From Methylophaga marina (GTDB lineage: Bacteria > Pseudomonadota > Gammaproteobacteria > Nitrosococcales > Methylophagaceae), in the NCBI RefSeq assembly GCF_030296755.1, contig NZ_AP027741.1:496001-560000 (forward strand): a DNA stretch of 64,000 bases, in the 5' to 3' direction. The translations under genes and the position numbers were made by a program. The notes under the pieces were generated by a model that saw nothing but the letters and a program-made list of their open reading frames with translations, had not been told where the DNA came from and searched no databases. Positions 38,042 through 46,240 of the stretch are shown piece after piece. Each line of letters begins with the position of its first letter. Position 1 is the stretch's first letter.

Positions 38042-38581
38042 TTAAGCGACTGTTTTTTGAGCTCTACGACGTAAGCCCATGAAACCTAATAATGCAGGCG
38101 CAAACAAGAATGCTGCAGCAGGAATAGGCACTGCAGATACATTTAATGACATACCACCGATGTTGTCACCGTAGTTACTATCATTGATGAAGAACTGAAC
38201 TGTGGCATCAGATAACAGTGTAAATGTTGCACCAAGTGCGTTCAGCAGCGCTAAATCTGCTGTCTCATATCTACCAGTATCGCTAGTGATGATATGAGTA
38301 GTGCCAGACGGTGTAGTGAATGAGTAGTTGTTGACCCAGCCTTTTGAACAACCAGTGCCATCAGCACTACAACCTTGCACTTTACCCCAAGCATTCCACG
38401 CTGTGTATGTGTCATCTTTAAATGGGCTTATTGAATAAGTACCTGCTTTCAGGTTGAGTTCAACAGCATTCGAAGAAGTGTTTGTTTTTGCATCAAGATG
38501 GACAGTTGCTGCGTTAGCAGTCAACGGCGCCATAATTAACAACCCGAGTGCGATTAATAAGTTTTTGCTAAATAACTTCAT
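38042..38581 (-). CDS. exported protein with PEP/VPxxA-CTERM sorting signal
   Basis: 179 residues. A signal peptide (MKLFSKNLLIALGLLIMAPLTANA) precedes a beta-rich secreted domain with one CSADGTGC loop. The C-terminus reads VPIPAAAFLFAPALLGFMGLRRR: a V-P-x-P-A motif, a hydrophobic helix and an arginine cluster, as in VPLPA/PEP-CTERM proteins that are processed by an exosortase and attached to the surface or matrix. No exosortase or EPS genes are in the window. The mature function is unknown. Confidence 0.85.
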   Translation of the reverse strand: MKLFSKNLLIALGLLIMAPLTANAATVHLDAKTNTSSNAVELNLKAGTYSISPFKDDTYTAWNAWGKVQGCSADGTGCSKGWVNNYSFTTPSGTTHIITSDTGRYETADLALLNALGATFTLLSDATVQFFINDSNYGDNIGGMSLNVSAVPIPAAAFLFAPALLGFMGLRRRAQKTVA

Positions 38582-38894
38582 TACATAAGCCTTTGTTATT
38601 CTGCAACCCAGCCATCTTTATTCACTACTTATAAAGACCTGAAGCTTTCCGTGCTTGGCTCACACCAAGGTTGGCTTTATTAAGAAATTAATTTACTACA
38701 GCTACAGGGTAAATCGCTTTTATAGCTCAATCAATTGTACATTGGTACTAGAAGGCCTATATAAAAGTGGGTTTTGGCGATTTCTAGCATTAAGACTTCC
38801 CCACTCACATCAATCTGAACAGGCAAAGCTGGTTAGGAATACAACTATGTATCAAGTAGATAAATCAAACTCAGCGCGAAAATAACGTAACAAG

Positions 38895-39071
38895 CTAAAG
38901 TGAAAAATGACCAAACCAGAGAGTGAGTAGCCCTGACTTTTCCCCACCATAAGCTAGGTTCTCAATAAAGATCGCTTCTTGCATCCACTTGGCAATAAAG
39001 TGCATCGCCACCACAGCAAACAGAAACTGAATCAACGCTGGCACCCAACTCAAAACAGTCGCGCTTATCAC
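38895..39071 (-). CDS. small hydrophobic membrane protein
   Basis: A 58-codon frame from GTG 39071, 6 nt after the stop of the gene at 39077. The product has a hydrophobic helix (ATVLSWVPALIQFLFAVVAM), then HFIAKWMQEAIFIENLAYGG and a second hydrophobic end LLTLWFGHF. Amino-acid usage and tight spacing suggest it is real and co-expressed with the upstream membrane protein. Function unknown. Confidence 0.5.
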   Translation of the reverse strand: MISATVLSWVPALIQFLFAVVAMHFIAKWMQEAIFIENLAYGGEKSGLLTLWFGHFSL

Positions 39072-39076
39072 TATTA

Positions 39077-39682
39077 CTATTCATTATTCTCACGTGGATG
39101 TAGCTCAGACTCTATCCACTGCGCGACTTCTTGTTTGTCTTTTCGTTTTACCATCTGCCTAGTATTGATGTCTTTTGGATAAACGCAAGTGCCTGTATTG
39201 TGCTTCAACACAAATGCGCGTTTCGCCCCAACAGGGTGTTTACTTGGCGCATGAATTACTGCGGCTCTTAACTCGAGACATTCAACGTCTTCCAGTGAAG
39301 CGTTTAAACCTATTTCATTTTGAGTCTTTTCAATAATGTCTCGAAATGTTCCTAAAATCAGATAACTACCATTTAGCAACGGCCCTTGACGCAAGGTTTG
39401 CTGCACATTTTGCTCCGTAACATTAATGCGCTCAAACTCGGTCACAGCAAGCTTATGCTCCTCCCCGGACGTCATTTTTATCACGGCTTGTACACACACC
39501 ACATGAACAGGCCGCTCCCCCATATTCACCAACATACACAGCGCATCGGGGTTCTCATTTTGAGCATGGTGAAAAAGAAGATAGGGCCGATTATTACGGC
39601 GATATTGACTAAGAATTAACTGTAAATAGACAAGCCAGATAATGGCCATAACAGCAGAGCTGACGGGGCCAACATACTCCAT
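39077..39682 (-). CDS. hypothetical protein with N-terminal membrane anchor
   Basis: 201 residues. One N-terminal helix (VSSAVMAIIWLVYLQLILSQY) then a soluble beta-rich region (RPYLLFHHAQNENPDALCMLVNMGERPVHVV...), possibly an immunoglobulin-like or CARDB-type fold by its pattern of alternating hydrophobics. Family not recognised. It is followed closely by the 58-residue membrane ORF. It lies at the left border of the cassette-like region. Confidence 0.7.
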   Translation of the reverse strand: MEYVGPVSSAVMAIIWLVYLQLILSQYRRNNRPYLLFHHAQNENPDALCMLVNMGERPVHVVCVQAVIKMTSGEEHKLAVTEFERINVTEQNVQQTLRQGPLLNGSYLILGTFRDIIEKTQNEIGLNASLEDVECLELRAAVIHAPSKHPVGAKRAFVLKHNTGTCVYPKDINTRQMVKRKDKQEVAQWIESELHPRENNE

Positions 39683-39785
39683 AGGTTCTCCTCCTCCGTG
39701 GGAAATTAATGTTTAGAGGGGTACTGACTAAGAACTCAGTGATGAGTTTCATTTAGTAAATTGATGAAGTGTGTGAGTGAGAAAT

Positions 39786-40082
39786 CTATAGAAAGAAATC
39801 AAGTTTGCTGACACCTTGAACATGCATAGCCGTTGCCGTGAGCATGAACTCTCCGTCCAAAGCTCCCCATATCTTCTCCCCTTTCCAGCCTCGCCAGTTG
39901 TCTGCCATATCCCGAAACAGAAGACTTGGCGGGCCGACAAAATAGGTTGTTGTATTGACTTCACCTATAAATGGAGCGCCAGTAACAGAGGCAACAAAGT
40001 TTGAGCCCTCCTCGTTGCCACCAACGATCCTCAAGGAGAGGGTTGTGGCGTCATCACATGACTTGATTTCTATCGTTTCCAT
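39786..40082 (-). CDS. DUF6228-like hypothetical protein, probable cassette gene
   Basis: 98 residues (METIEIKSCDDATTLSLRIV ... DMADNWRGWKGEKIWGALDG ... VQGVSKLDFFL). The MADNWRGWKGEK segment resembles DUF6228 proteins, which are common in integron cassettes and beside toxin loci; I cannot prove the match. It begins 11 bp from the attC-like element at 40093-40170, in the orientation expected of a cassette ORF. Confidence 0.65.
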   Translation of the reverse strand: METIEIKSCDDATTLSLRIVGGNEEGSNFVASVTGAPFIGEVNTTTYFVGPPSLLFRDMADNWRGWKGEKIWGALDGEFMLTATAMHVQGVSKLDFFL

Positions 40083-40092
40083 AGACCATTAA

Positions 40093-40170
40093 CGCCAACA
40101 GCACGCGCGGCTGCGAAATGGAGGCGAAGCCGCAATGTAGTAGACGTCGCCGTGACTGTGATTGTTAGGC
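40093..40170 (-). repeat. attC-like recombination site A
   Basis: On the minus strand the element begins GCCTAAC (R'' core) and ends CTGTTGGCG, enclosing an imperfect palindrome whose centre pairs GCGGCTTCG with CGCAGCCGC. About 78 bp. It separates the ORFs at 39786 and 40196, both on the minus strand. The right-hand core GTTGGCG deviates from GTTRRRY, so it is less certain than site B. Confidence 0.55.
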
Positions 40171-40195
40171 TCAATTACCGGTTTTGCGCCGATGA

Positions 40196-40411
40196 TTAAT
40201 CGACAAAACCGAAATAGTGGCCAACACCCAGAACGGTTTCCACAAATTTCTTGGCTGTAGCACGATCCATAATCACAGATTTGCCATCGACATTCAGATA
40301 AATACTATCCTCGTCATAGAATGAAGAGCGGCCAAACTCAATATCCATTTTTTCTTTCCCGCCCTGACATTTTACCGTTTCTTCAAAAACATGGTTGTCG
40401 CTATAACTCAA
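40196..40411 (-). CDS. small hypothetical protein, probable cassette gene
   Basis: 71 residues from TTG 40411, preceded by AAGAAGGG. MSYSDNHVFEETVKCQGGKEK, then DSIYLNVDGKSVIMDRATAKKFVETVLGVGHYFGF. Acidic and soluble, with no recognised family. It lies between attC-like sites A and B in cassette orientation, which is the main reason to believe it. Confidence 0.6.
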   Translation of the reverse strand: MSYSDNHVFEETVKCQGGKEKMDIEFGRSSFYDEDSIYLNVDGKSVIMDRATAKKFVETVLGVGHYFGFVD

Positions 40412-40466
40412 ACCCTTCTTGTAAAGTGACGACTTTTGATCGTCAGATATGAACGTTGGGCTTCTG

Positions 40467-40527
40467 GCCTAACGCCAGCATCAGCCGGCGCGCTATTCGC
40501 GCGCGCGGCTGAATGCCATCGTTAGGC
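40467..40527 (-). repeat. attC site B (integron cassette recombination site)
   Basis: A 61-bp element bounded by perfect inverse cores GCCTAAC and GTTAGGC. The inner arms are largely complementary (GCCAGCATCAGCCG against CGGCTGAATGC, around alternating GC). This is the canonical layout of a short attC. It lies between two minus-strand ORFs and no intI gene is in the window. Confidence 0.8.
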
Positions 40528-40580
40528 GATTGATCGTGTGTTGATTCTTTGCCTGGAAAAATAATTTCAACCAGACCCCT

Positions 40581-41333
40581 TTAATTCTTTAATTGCAGGG
40601 TGCGAAACGCCGCTTCGATGAATAACGCCTGGTTGAGAAACGGATTTTTACTGAATAGGTCGCCGGATGTCAATCGATCAATCAGTGACTGGCGCGGATT
40701 GCTAGTGTCTGTATTGGGTAAGTTAGCTGATGATTGGGGAATAAACTTGCCTGCATTCTCACTTGGCTCATGCACTAAATAGATTGTACCTGAAGCAATA
40801 GCGGCTTGGCGTCGTCGGTCACTGGCAAGTAACCCGGCTGCCAGTTCAACATCATCAGCATCGAGGTTGTTCTCTACAGCATAATCATACGCAGCTTCCA
40901 ACGCTTCTCTGTCGCTTTCCGATAAAAAATCAAAGACATTTCCACTATCAGATGAAGGGTTAGGTCTTGGTATCGTTTCACGAATGTTGTGTTCTTGCTG
41001 CAAGGCATTTCTCAACGCTTGGCCATCTATATCAATTTCGGTATTGGCTGTTACCATGCTAACGGCTTGGTCAAGCAACGCTTGGCCTCTTGCTATGGGA
41101 AGGTAACTGGGCCCAAGTTCTTGGCGTAAAAACTCGTTCGCGCCTTGCACCAATAGGCTTATAGAATGACCTCGGGCGCTAATCTGCAGGGCTGGATTAG
41201 TAGTATTGCTGATCCGAGAGCCGGAGCTGCTTGTATTCTCTGAATTCGTTATATCCTTGGAATTAGCAACGGAGGTATCCGACTGCAATGCGCTTTGGGC
41301 TGAGCTGTTAATAAATCCAGTGATGATATTCAT
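40581..41333 (-). CDS. hypothetical protein, Ser/Asn-rich N-terminus
   Basis: 250 residues. The N-terminus is low-complexity (SSAQSALQSDTSVANSKDI..., NTSSSGSRISNTT), followed by a helical region (SISLLVQGANEFLRQELGPSYLPIARGQALLDQAVSMV) and SESDREALEAAYDYAVENNLDADDVELAAGLLASDRRR. No signal peptide or membrane segment. Family not recognised. It follows the FlhE-like gene by 51 bp on the same strand, and the two may form a two-gene cassette between attC-like sites B and C. Confidence 0.65.
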   Translation of the reverse strand: MNIITGFINSSAQSALQSDTSVANSKDITNSENTSSSGSRISNTTNPALQISARGHSISLLVQGANEFLRQELGPSYLPIARGQALLDQAVSMVTANTEIDIDGQALRNALQQEHNIRETIPRPNPSSDSGNVFDFLSESDREALEAAYDYAVENNLDADDVELAAGLLASDRRRQAAIASGTIYLVHEPSENAGKFIPQSSANLPNTDTSNPRQSLIDRLTSGDLFSKNPFLNQALFIEAAFRTLQLKN

Positions 41334-41384
41334 GCTGCATTTCCTCCTTATGACAAAGGGGGTAATCTGTCATATTGTATTACA

Positions 41385-41818
41385 TCAGTAGCTGTAATCC
41401 ACTCTTACTGTATCCGCTGTACGGATAGTTGAATACGCTCCTCCGACTAAAGTAAATCGTAAATGGAAAGTGCCACGGGCGTTAAACCCGTCAAATGCAT
41501 CTGAATTGTCATTTTGCGCAGCTGATATATCGATACAAAGAAAATCAGAGGATGAGTATTGTTTTCGGTAACACAATTCGACTTCTTCAGACGTATGGCC
41601 GTTAGGAATGGTATTCCAATCCCAGGAAACGTCTGTAATTTCAGCGTCCCTTCTGGGGACAGAAGACGGCGGGTTAAATGGAGTGGTTGCATAACCTCCA
41701 GAAAAATAAATTGTGTAACCTAACCGCGTGTGCTCCCAGAAATCATCCGCCGCATGTGCTGCTGATGACAAAAAAGCGAATATGACGCCATTCCAGTAAG
41801 TATGCTCTTGATCTTCAT
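41385..41818 (-). CDS. FlhE-like exported protein, frameshifted in the signal peptide
   Basis: The long frame from 41849 lacks a sensible N-terminus. From ATG 41818, behind GGAG, the sequence is MKIKSILTGM; one added G at plus-strand CC 41788-41789 joins it to GVIFAFLSSAAHAADDFWEH, a good signal peptide with cleavage after AHA. The mature part (SVPRRDAEITDVSWDWNTIP ... ELCYRK ... GTFHLRFTLVGG ... VRVDYSY) resembles the FlhE pattern of a TxVxWxW strand, a cysteine pair and a final V-x-V-x-Y strand. The FlhE assignment is tentative; no flagellar genes are near. Confidence 0.5.
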
Positions 41819-41868
41819 AGCAGTTCTCCAATTGTATTGATCTATTCATTAGCTCCCCAATGCGCGGG

Positions 41869-41936
41869 GCGCAACCACATAAAAACAGTAACTTAAGTCA
41901 AGTTACTCGGAAGTCAACTACCGCTGTTCGTTGCGC
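41869..41936 (-). repeat. possible attC-like element C
   Basis: Inverse ends GCGCAAC and GTTGCGC enclose 54 bp with a strong inner hairpin (AGTAACTT-GACTT-AAGTTACT). The core differs from the usual GTTRRRY. It sits just upstream of the FlhE-like gene where a cassette boundary would be expected. Confidence 0.35.
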
Positions 41937-42420
41937 ATTAGGCCTCCAAGATATTGGATGCACAACGCCGAATAAGTGTCAAGCGAAATCAGAAACTGCC
42001 TCCTGGCGACATCCGGAATTGACCTCTCAGTTCACACGGGTTGTTTTTTTGATGTCCGCAGTGGCCACGGCCTTGATCAGCCCGGATCGCCGCTTCAAGA
42101 ATAGGAAGTCCAACCGCCTATGCGAAAATATCCCCCTGATCTGGAGTGCCGTCAAGACTCGGTTTAAGCCCTTCTGACCACCGAAGAGCGATGATGGAGA
42201 AGAAATTGGCCGCTGGCAGCCGCATCTTCCCAAAGGCCGATCCCAGGCACTGATTGCCCCAGCAACCCTGCTATCCTTGCGCGTTTTGAGTGATATTGGT
42301 GCCAGGCTCGATTTATTTTACGCCTAACAGTGTCTTTTATGAAGCCTGCGGCTTCATAATAAATATTAAAGAAGTCGCTTCATAATTCAGATTTATAGAT
42401 CTTAAGCAACTGATTATTAA
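41937..42420. other. gene-less interval left of the transposon
   Basis: About 480 bp. The first part (to about 42300) is GC-richer than its surroundings with no convincing gene in either direction. A lone attC half-core GCCTAAC occurs at 42322-42328, the expected left end of a cassette site truncated by later events. The last 85 bp are the left part of the direct repeat described separately. Confidence 0.5.
42335..42420 (+). repeat. direct repeat copy 1, left part (interrupted by the transposon)
   Basis: TTTTATGAAGCC onward is nearly identical to 53835 onward for about 50 bp. It includes a perfect hairpin TATGAAGCC-TGC-GGCTTCATA at 42338-42358; copy 2 keeps the stem and changes the loop to TCT. 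The repeat continues at 45801 on the other side of the transposon. Confidence 0.85.
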
Positions 42421-42478
42421 GGGTATACGGATTTAATGGTTGATGGGGCACCTTCACCCCATCAATCTGATACCACCC

Positions 42479-43768
42479 TCAGATGGTTGATAGATCGACT
42501 CCGTAGTTGAGTTCCTCTGCGAAGTCCGGCAGTCCGTAACCGATGGTTTTCTTGTAGAAAGGAGAGACCTTCGCAGTCGGTGCCTTCTTCTTGTGCTTCG
42601 TGGTGTAGAGCATTCGTGCCCGCATCACCTCGAAGGAGTAACCGCGCCCTTCACGGTTCTTGTCCTTGGCCAGTCGGTTGATGGACTCCGTGTAAGCGTT
42701 GGTGACGGGCATGTCCGTCTCGAAGTAGGTCATGGTCTCTTCGCGCCAGTTTCCCACTGCCCTGACCAGATCGCTCCAGACTTCCTTTTGGCCCTTCGGG
42801 ATGGTGGCTATCCACTCGTCCAGGGCGGCTTCTGCCTGGAGCCGTGTGGTGGCGTCCCAGATGCCGTAGAAGCGCTCCTTGTGCTCGTAGGCGGCCAGCA
42901 GTTGCGGGAACGCGCCTGTCCAGGTCTCCATGATGAGGCGCTCCCGGTCTGAGACTTCGTGAGCGCGTTTCAGCAGGATTTTCCGGTCTCCCTTGAGAGT
43001 CCGGCTCTGGGACGGTTTCAGCTCCTTTCTGAGGCCCTTGCGCACTCTCTCTAGGGCATCGTTGGCCATGCGCACCACATGGAACTTATCTACCACGATA
43101 CGGGCCTGGGGCAGCACAGCCTTGACCGCTGCCCGGTAGGGGTTCCACATGTCCATGCTGACGATCTCGACCTTCTGCCGGTCTTTCAGCTTCATCAGGT
43201 AGTTGGTCACCACGTCCTGGCGGCGGGTGGCCAGCAGGTCGAGCAGGGTTCGCTCCTCAATGTTGGTCAGAATGCAGCGGTAGCGCTTGTTCAGGTATAG
43301 CTCGTCAATGCCCAGGATGCGGGGCGTCTCGAAGCGGTGCCAGCGCCCCAGGAACTCGGCGCGGGCGTTGAAGATGTCGCGCACCGTCTTCTCGTCCAGG
43401 CCGGTCTGTGCCGCCACAAAGGTGTAGGGGTGGTTGAAGGATTCCTTCTCCACGTACTCATGCAGCCGCAGTGTCATACGGAATCCGTCCACCATCTCCG
43501 GTAGCTGGGGCCTGAATGTTGTCTTGCAGGCCCGGCAGGTGTATCGGCGGCGGACCACCCAGAGAGTGACCCGCTTGCCGTGGATGGGCAGATCACGATA
43601 GGGAACGTCACGCTTGCCGAACCGTACGAACTCACCCTGCACGCCGCATTCCTCGCAGGCGATGGGATCGGGCACGTCCACCTGGAAGTGCATTTCGTCG
43701 TCGGTTGATTTGCAGCCCAGTACTTGGTATTGCGGCAGGTGAAGGATGTTGTCGGGAAGTTCGGTCAT
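42479..43768 (-). CDS. tnpA: ISL3-family transposase
   Basis: 429 residues. An N-terminal zinc-finger region (CEECGVQGEF ... CRACKTTF), then an HTH and a DDE-type catalytic domain (ILGIDELYLNKRYRCILTN; VSMDMWNPYRAAVKAVLPQARIVVDKFHVVR; ...ESINRLAKDKNREGRGYSFEVMRARML). The D...D...E residues and the C-terminal NREGRGYSFE pattern are typical of ISL3. It is full length and in frame, so probably active. Confidence 0.95.
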   Translation of the reverse strand: MTELPDNILHLPQYQVLGCKSTDDEMHFQVDVPDPIACEECGVQGEFVRFGKRDVPYRDLPIHGKRVTLWVVRRRYTCRACKTTFRPQLPEMVDGFRMTLRLHEYVEKESFNHPYTFVAAQTGLDEKTVRDIFNARAEFLGRWHRFETPRILGIDELYLNKRYRCILTNIEERTLLDLLATRRQDVVTNYLMKLKDRQKVEIVSMDMWNPYRAAVKAVLPQARIVVDKFHVVRMANDALERVRKGLRKELKPSQSRTLKGDRKILLKRAHEVSDRERLIMETWTGAFPQLLAAYEHKERFYGIWDATTRLQAEAALDEWIATIPKGQKEVWSDLVRAVGNWREETMTYFETDMPVTNAYTESINRLAKDKNREGRGYSFEVMRARMLYTTKHKKKAPTAKVSPFYKKTIGYGLPDFAEELNYGVDLSTI

Positions 43769-43789
43769 GGTGTTGTATAGGCGTAGGTG

Positions 43790-44302
43790 TCAGTCAGATC
43801 CATCCGGCTCGGCATTGGTGTTTGCTTTTTTACCCAACAAGCTGCTGGAAACGAAAAGTAAGGCACCGAGGACAATTGCAATATCAGCCAGGTTGAAGGC
43901 CGGCCAATGCCAGTCTCGCCAATAGAAATCAAAGGAATCCACAACATAGCCGCGAAAGACCCGGTCAATCAGGTTGCCCATGGCGCCACCGAGGATAAGA
44001 CTGTAAGCGATGGCTTCTCCTTTATGACGATTTTCAAGGATCAGCTTGATCAGAAAAATCGAGACCACTACCGCGATCCCGATAAAAAAGTAGCGCTGCC
44101 AGCCTCCACCATTCGCAAAAAGACTGAATGCGGCACCGGTGTTCCATAGGTGCACCCAGTTAAAGAACGGGGTCACCGAAACATACTCGCCATAGGCCAT
44201 TGATTGCTGCACCAGCCACTTTACAGCCTGATCAGACGCTGCCAGCAGGCCCGATATGGACAATAGGGCATACGGCGAGAGCTTTTTGCCAATAATGAGC
44301 AT
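43790..44302 (-). CDS. lspA: signal peptidase II carried on the transposon
   Basis: 170 residues, four membrane helices. The catalytic aspartates lie in GGAMGNLIDRVFRGYVVDSFDFYW and WPAFNLADIAIVLGALL. LspA cleaves prolipoprotein signal peptides. This is an accessory copy, part of the ISPpu12-type cargo; the chromosomal one is outside the window. Proposed reasons for its mobility include globomycin-type resistance or lipoprotein processing in the host, but this is not settled. Confidence 0.93.
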   Translation of the reverse strand: MLIIGKKLSPYALLSISGLLAASDQAVKWLVQQSMAYGEYVSVTPFFNWVHLWNTGAAFSLFANGGGWQRYFFIGIAVVVSIFLIKLILENRHKGEAIAYSLILGGAMGNLIDRVFRGYVVDSFDFYWRDWHWPAFNLADIAIVLGALLFVSSSLLGKKANTNAEPDGSD

Positions 44303-44305
44303 TAT

Positions 44306-45202
44306 TTAACCCTTCAACGCCAAAATGCGTCTGGCACCGTTAAGTACAATGCCCCCCGCGATGGTGCCGATAATCAGATCCGGATAATTGGAACCGGTCC
44401 ACGCGACCAGGACGCCGGCGGTGATGACCCCCAGGTTGATCACCACGTCGTTGGCCGAGAATATCCAGCTTGCCTTCATGTGCGCCCCGCCTTCCCGATG
44501 TTTGGATATGAGCAGCAGACAACTGGTATTGGCAATCAATGCGACGAATGCGATAGCCATCATCACCAGCGATTCAGGCTCACTACCGAATACAAAGCGT
44601 CTCACCACCTCTACGAGCACGCCCACAGCCAAGATCAGTTGCAGTACACCAGCAAGATGCGCGGCACGTACCTGCATTTTCACGCTATGTCCAACCGCAT
44701 AAAGGGCAAGCCCGTACACCGCCGCATCGGCAAAATTGTCCAGGGATTCTCCAATCAGGCCGGTGGACTGGGCGATCAGACCGGCAGTCATTTCCACCAC
44801 AAACAGAAGTGCATTGATGCCGAGCAACCAGCGCAGGGTCCCGGATTCTTGCTTAGCAGAAGCTGCCGAAAACTCGGCGGCCTTGATGGTCTCCGGATTT
44901 GCAGCGACGGTTTCCTGAAGCGAGGCGCCTAGCCCCAAGGTCTTCAGTTTCGAGGTGACGGGCTCGACCTCACCGTCATGCACGACCTTCAGCCGGCGGT
45001 TCGACAAGTCGAAGGACAGCGCCCGAATCTCCTCAAAGCCGTTCAGGGCTAGGCGAATCATTCGTTCTTCTGATGGACAGTCCATCTTCGGCACGGCATA
45101 AACACTGACCCATCTCCCTGGCGCCTCGGAGGAGGCCTGTATATGGGTATCCGCTGCGGACGTTGCATCACCGCCACAGGCGCCACCACAGGATTTGCTC
45201 AT
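44306..45202 (-). CDS. cation diffusion facilitator-type efflux protein
   Basis: About 298 residues from ATG 45202 behind GGAG; the in-frame codon at 45223 is less likely. A cysteine-rich N-terminus (SKSCGGACGGD), a ferredoxin-like HMA-type domain (PKMDCPSEERMIRLALNGFEEI), then a CDF membrane domain (TGLIGESLDNFADAAVYGLALYAVG; FSANDVVINLGVITAGVLVAW). The HMA part and DNFAD site suggest a divalent cation such as Zn, Cd, Co or Pb. Expressed divergently from its likely regulator merR. Confidence 0.85.
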   Translation of the reverse strand: MSKSCGGACGGDATSAADTHIQASSEAPGRWVSVYAVPKMDCPSEERMIRLALNGFEEIRALSFDLSNRRLKVVHDGEVEPVTSKLKTLGLGASLQETVAANPETIKAAEFSAASAKQESGTLRWLLGINALLFVVEMTAGLIAQSTGLIGESLDNFADAAVYGLALYAVGHSVKMQVRAAHLAGVLQLILAVGVLVEVVRRFVFGSEPESLVMMAIAFVALIANTSCLLLISKHREGGAHMKASWIFSANDVVINLGVITAGVLVAWTGSNYPDLIIGTIAGGIVLNGARRILALKG

Positions 45203-45240
45203 GATACGACTCCACTTGAACAATGTTGTGGTACCATTTA

Positions 45241-45266
45241 AAACTATAAAGCTACTATAAGGTCAA
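45241..45266. promoter_or_regulatory. MerR-type operator/promoter between the efflux gene and merR
   Basis: On the minus strand TTGACCTTATAGTAGC, then TTTATAGTTT, reads as a -35 box overlapping a dyad (CTTATAG-TAG-CTTTATAG). This matches the CadR/PbrR-class layout, with the operator inside the long spacer of the efflux promoter. Confidence 0.65.
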
Positions 45267-45297
45267 TAGAGTAAAGAATCCGTTGGGGAGGAGGCTG

Positions 45298-45705
45298 ATG
45301 CGCATTGGTCAGTTGGCGCAGTTGGTAGGGGTCGAAACACAGACGATCCGCTTCTATGAACAGCAGGGCTTGTTGCCGCCGCCTGATCGGCAGGACAACG
45401 GTTACCGTGTCTATACCGAGAAGCATGGTGAGGGGCTGGCCTTCATCCGTCGCTGCAGAATCCTGGGCCTGTCACTGGCTGAGATTCACGAACTACAGAG
45501 CTATCAGGACGACCCTCATCAGCCTTGTACCGCCGTCAACGCCTTGCTCGATGATCACATCTCTCATGTGCGGTCGCAGATAACCGCTCTGCAAGCGCTT
45601 GAGAAACAACTCGTTTCACTGAGAGCGAGTTGCAACGATGACCGGGAAGTTGAGGCGTGTGGGGTTCTTGCTGGAATTAGCGAAGGAAACATGCACCAGC
45701 AGTAG
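45298..45705 (+). CDS. MerR-family metal-responsive regulator (CadR/PbrR-like)
   Basis: About 135 residues from ATG 45298, after GGGGAGGAGG. Winged helix MRIGQLAQLVGVETQTIRFYEQQGLLPPPDRQDNGYRVY, a dimerisation helix, and metal-site cysteines: DDPHQPCTAV near the loop, SLRASCND, and a C-terminal EACGVL. The C...C...C placement fits Cd/Pb/Zn sensors. It presumably switches the divergent efflux gene. Part of the transposon cargo. Confidence 0.88.
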   Translation: MRIGQLAQLVGVETQTIRFYEQQGLLPPPDRQDNGYRVYTEKHGEGLAFIRRCRILGLSLAEIHELQSYQDDPHQPCTAVNALLDDHISHVRSQITALQALEKQLVSLRASCNDDREVEACGVLAGISEGNMHQQ

Positions 45706-45800
45706 GTGAAGCATCAACCAGATAATCCGATGAGATGCCGGTCTGTCTCACTCTCATGCAAAGGTAAGATCAACCATTTAATCCGCTTACCCATTATTAA

Positions 45801-46240
45801 TAAAAACGCGATTATTTTTTTTGGCAAATATAGCCAAAAAGATGAAGTGGGCTGGGAAAATAGAGCCATACCTTGATTCTCTTGGAAGTCAGAGTATTTC
45901 GGAGAATAAGCGATATTCATATTGAACAATCCATTTCTACGTCCCTTTAAATCCTTTACAAACTATTCTAGTAGCCGCAATGCAATCTATTGATATTAGG
46001 TCAATATTCCATAGTTTTAATTATTGGGCAACATTCAGATGGATCGAGTGATAAATATGTAATGTTCGCTAGTTTAGCCTCAACCAGCGACCATTTTGTT
46101 CGTAGACTTCAAATTTGGCCCATTGGCGGAAGGCTTCGCGTTCCAGCATGCCGGTGTTGTATAGGTCATTACCGGCTACATTTTTGTAAATAATCACGTC
46201 ATTCTTACTACCTTCTTTGCCCTCGTCTATGACTCGGCGA
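45801..46240 (+). repeat. direct repeat copy 1, right part (continues into the HPP gene 3' end)
   Basis: The sequence right of the transposon target site aligns with 53900-54330: GGAAAATAGAG-CATA-C-TTGA, GATATTCAT-TTGAA, TTGATATTAGGTCAATATT-CATAG, and the last ~160 bp of the HPP gene. The repeat is imperfect. About 270 bp of it, to 46068, is non-coding. Confidence 0.75.

Larger units (their letters stand above)
42421..45792 (-). mobile_element. ISL3-family transposon of ISPpu12 type carrying lspA, cation efflux and merR genes
   Basis: The 24-bp terminal inverted repeats (42421-42444 starting GGGTATACGGATTTAATGG, and 45769-45792 as its inverse) match at 21 of 24 positions. An exact 8-bp duplication ATTATTAA flanks the element (42413-42420 and 45793-45800), as ISL3 elements make. 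Contents are tnpA, lspA and a CDF gene on the minus strand, and merR on the plus strand, the known ISPpu12 arrangement. GC is clearly higher than the host. Intact ends and ORFs indicate a fairly recent insertion. Confidence 0.93.

Noticed and set aside
38655-38885. A 76-codon plus-strand frame upstream of the VPxxA-CTERM gene
   Set aside because: It lies in the divergent promoter region, with no ribosome site and no recognisable domain.
41860-42233. Overlapping frames of 105 and 68 codons on opposite strands left of the transposon
   Set aside because: They mirror each other across a GC-rich stretch and neither shows coding character or a start signal. One overlaps the attC-like element C.
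44388-44932. Long plus-strand frames opposite the cation-efflux gene
   Set aside because: They are GC-rich antisense shadows of a clear CDF protein.
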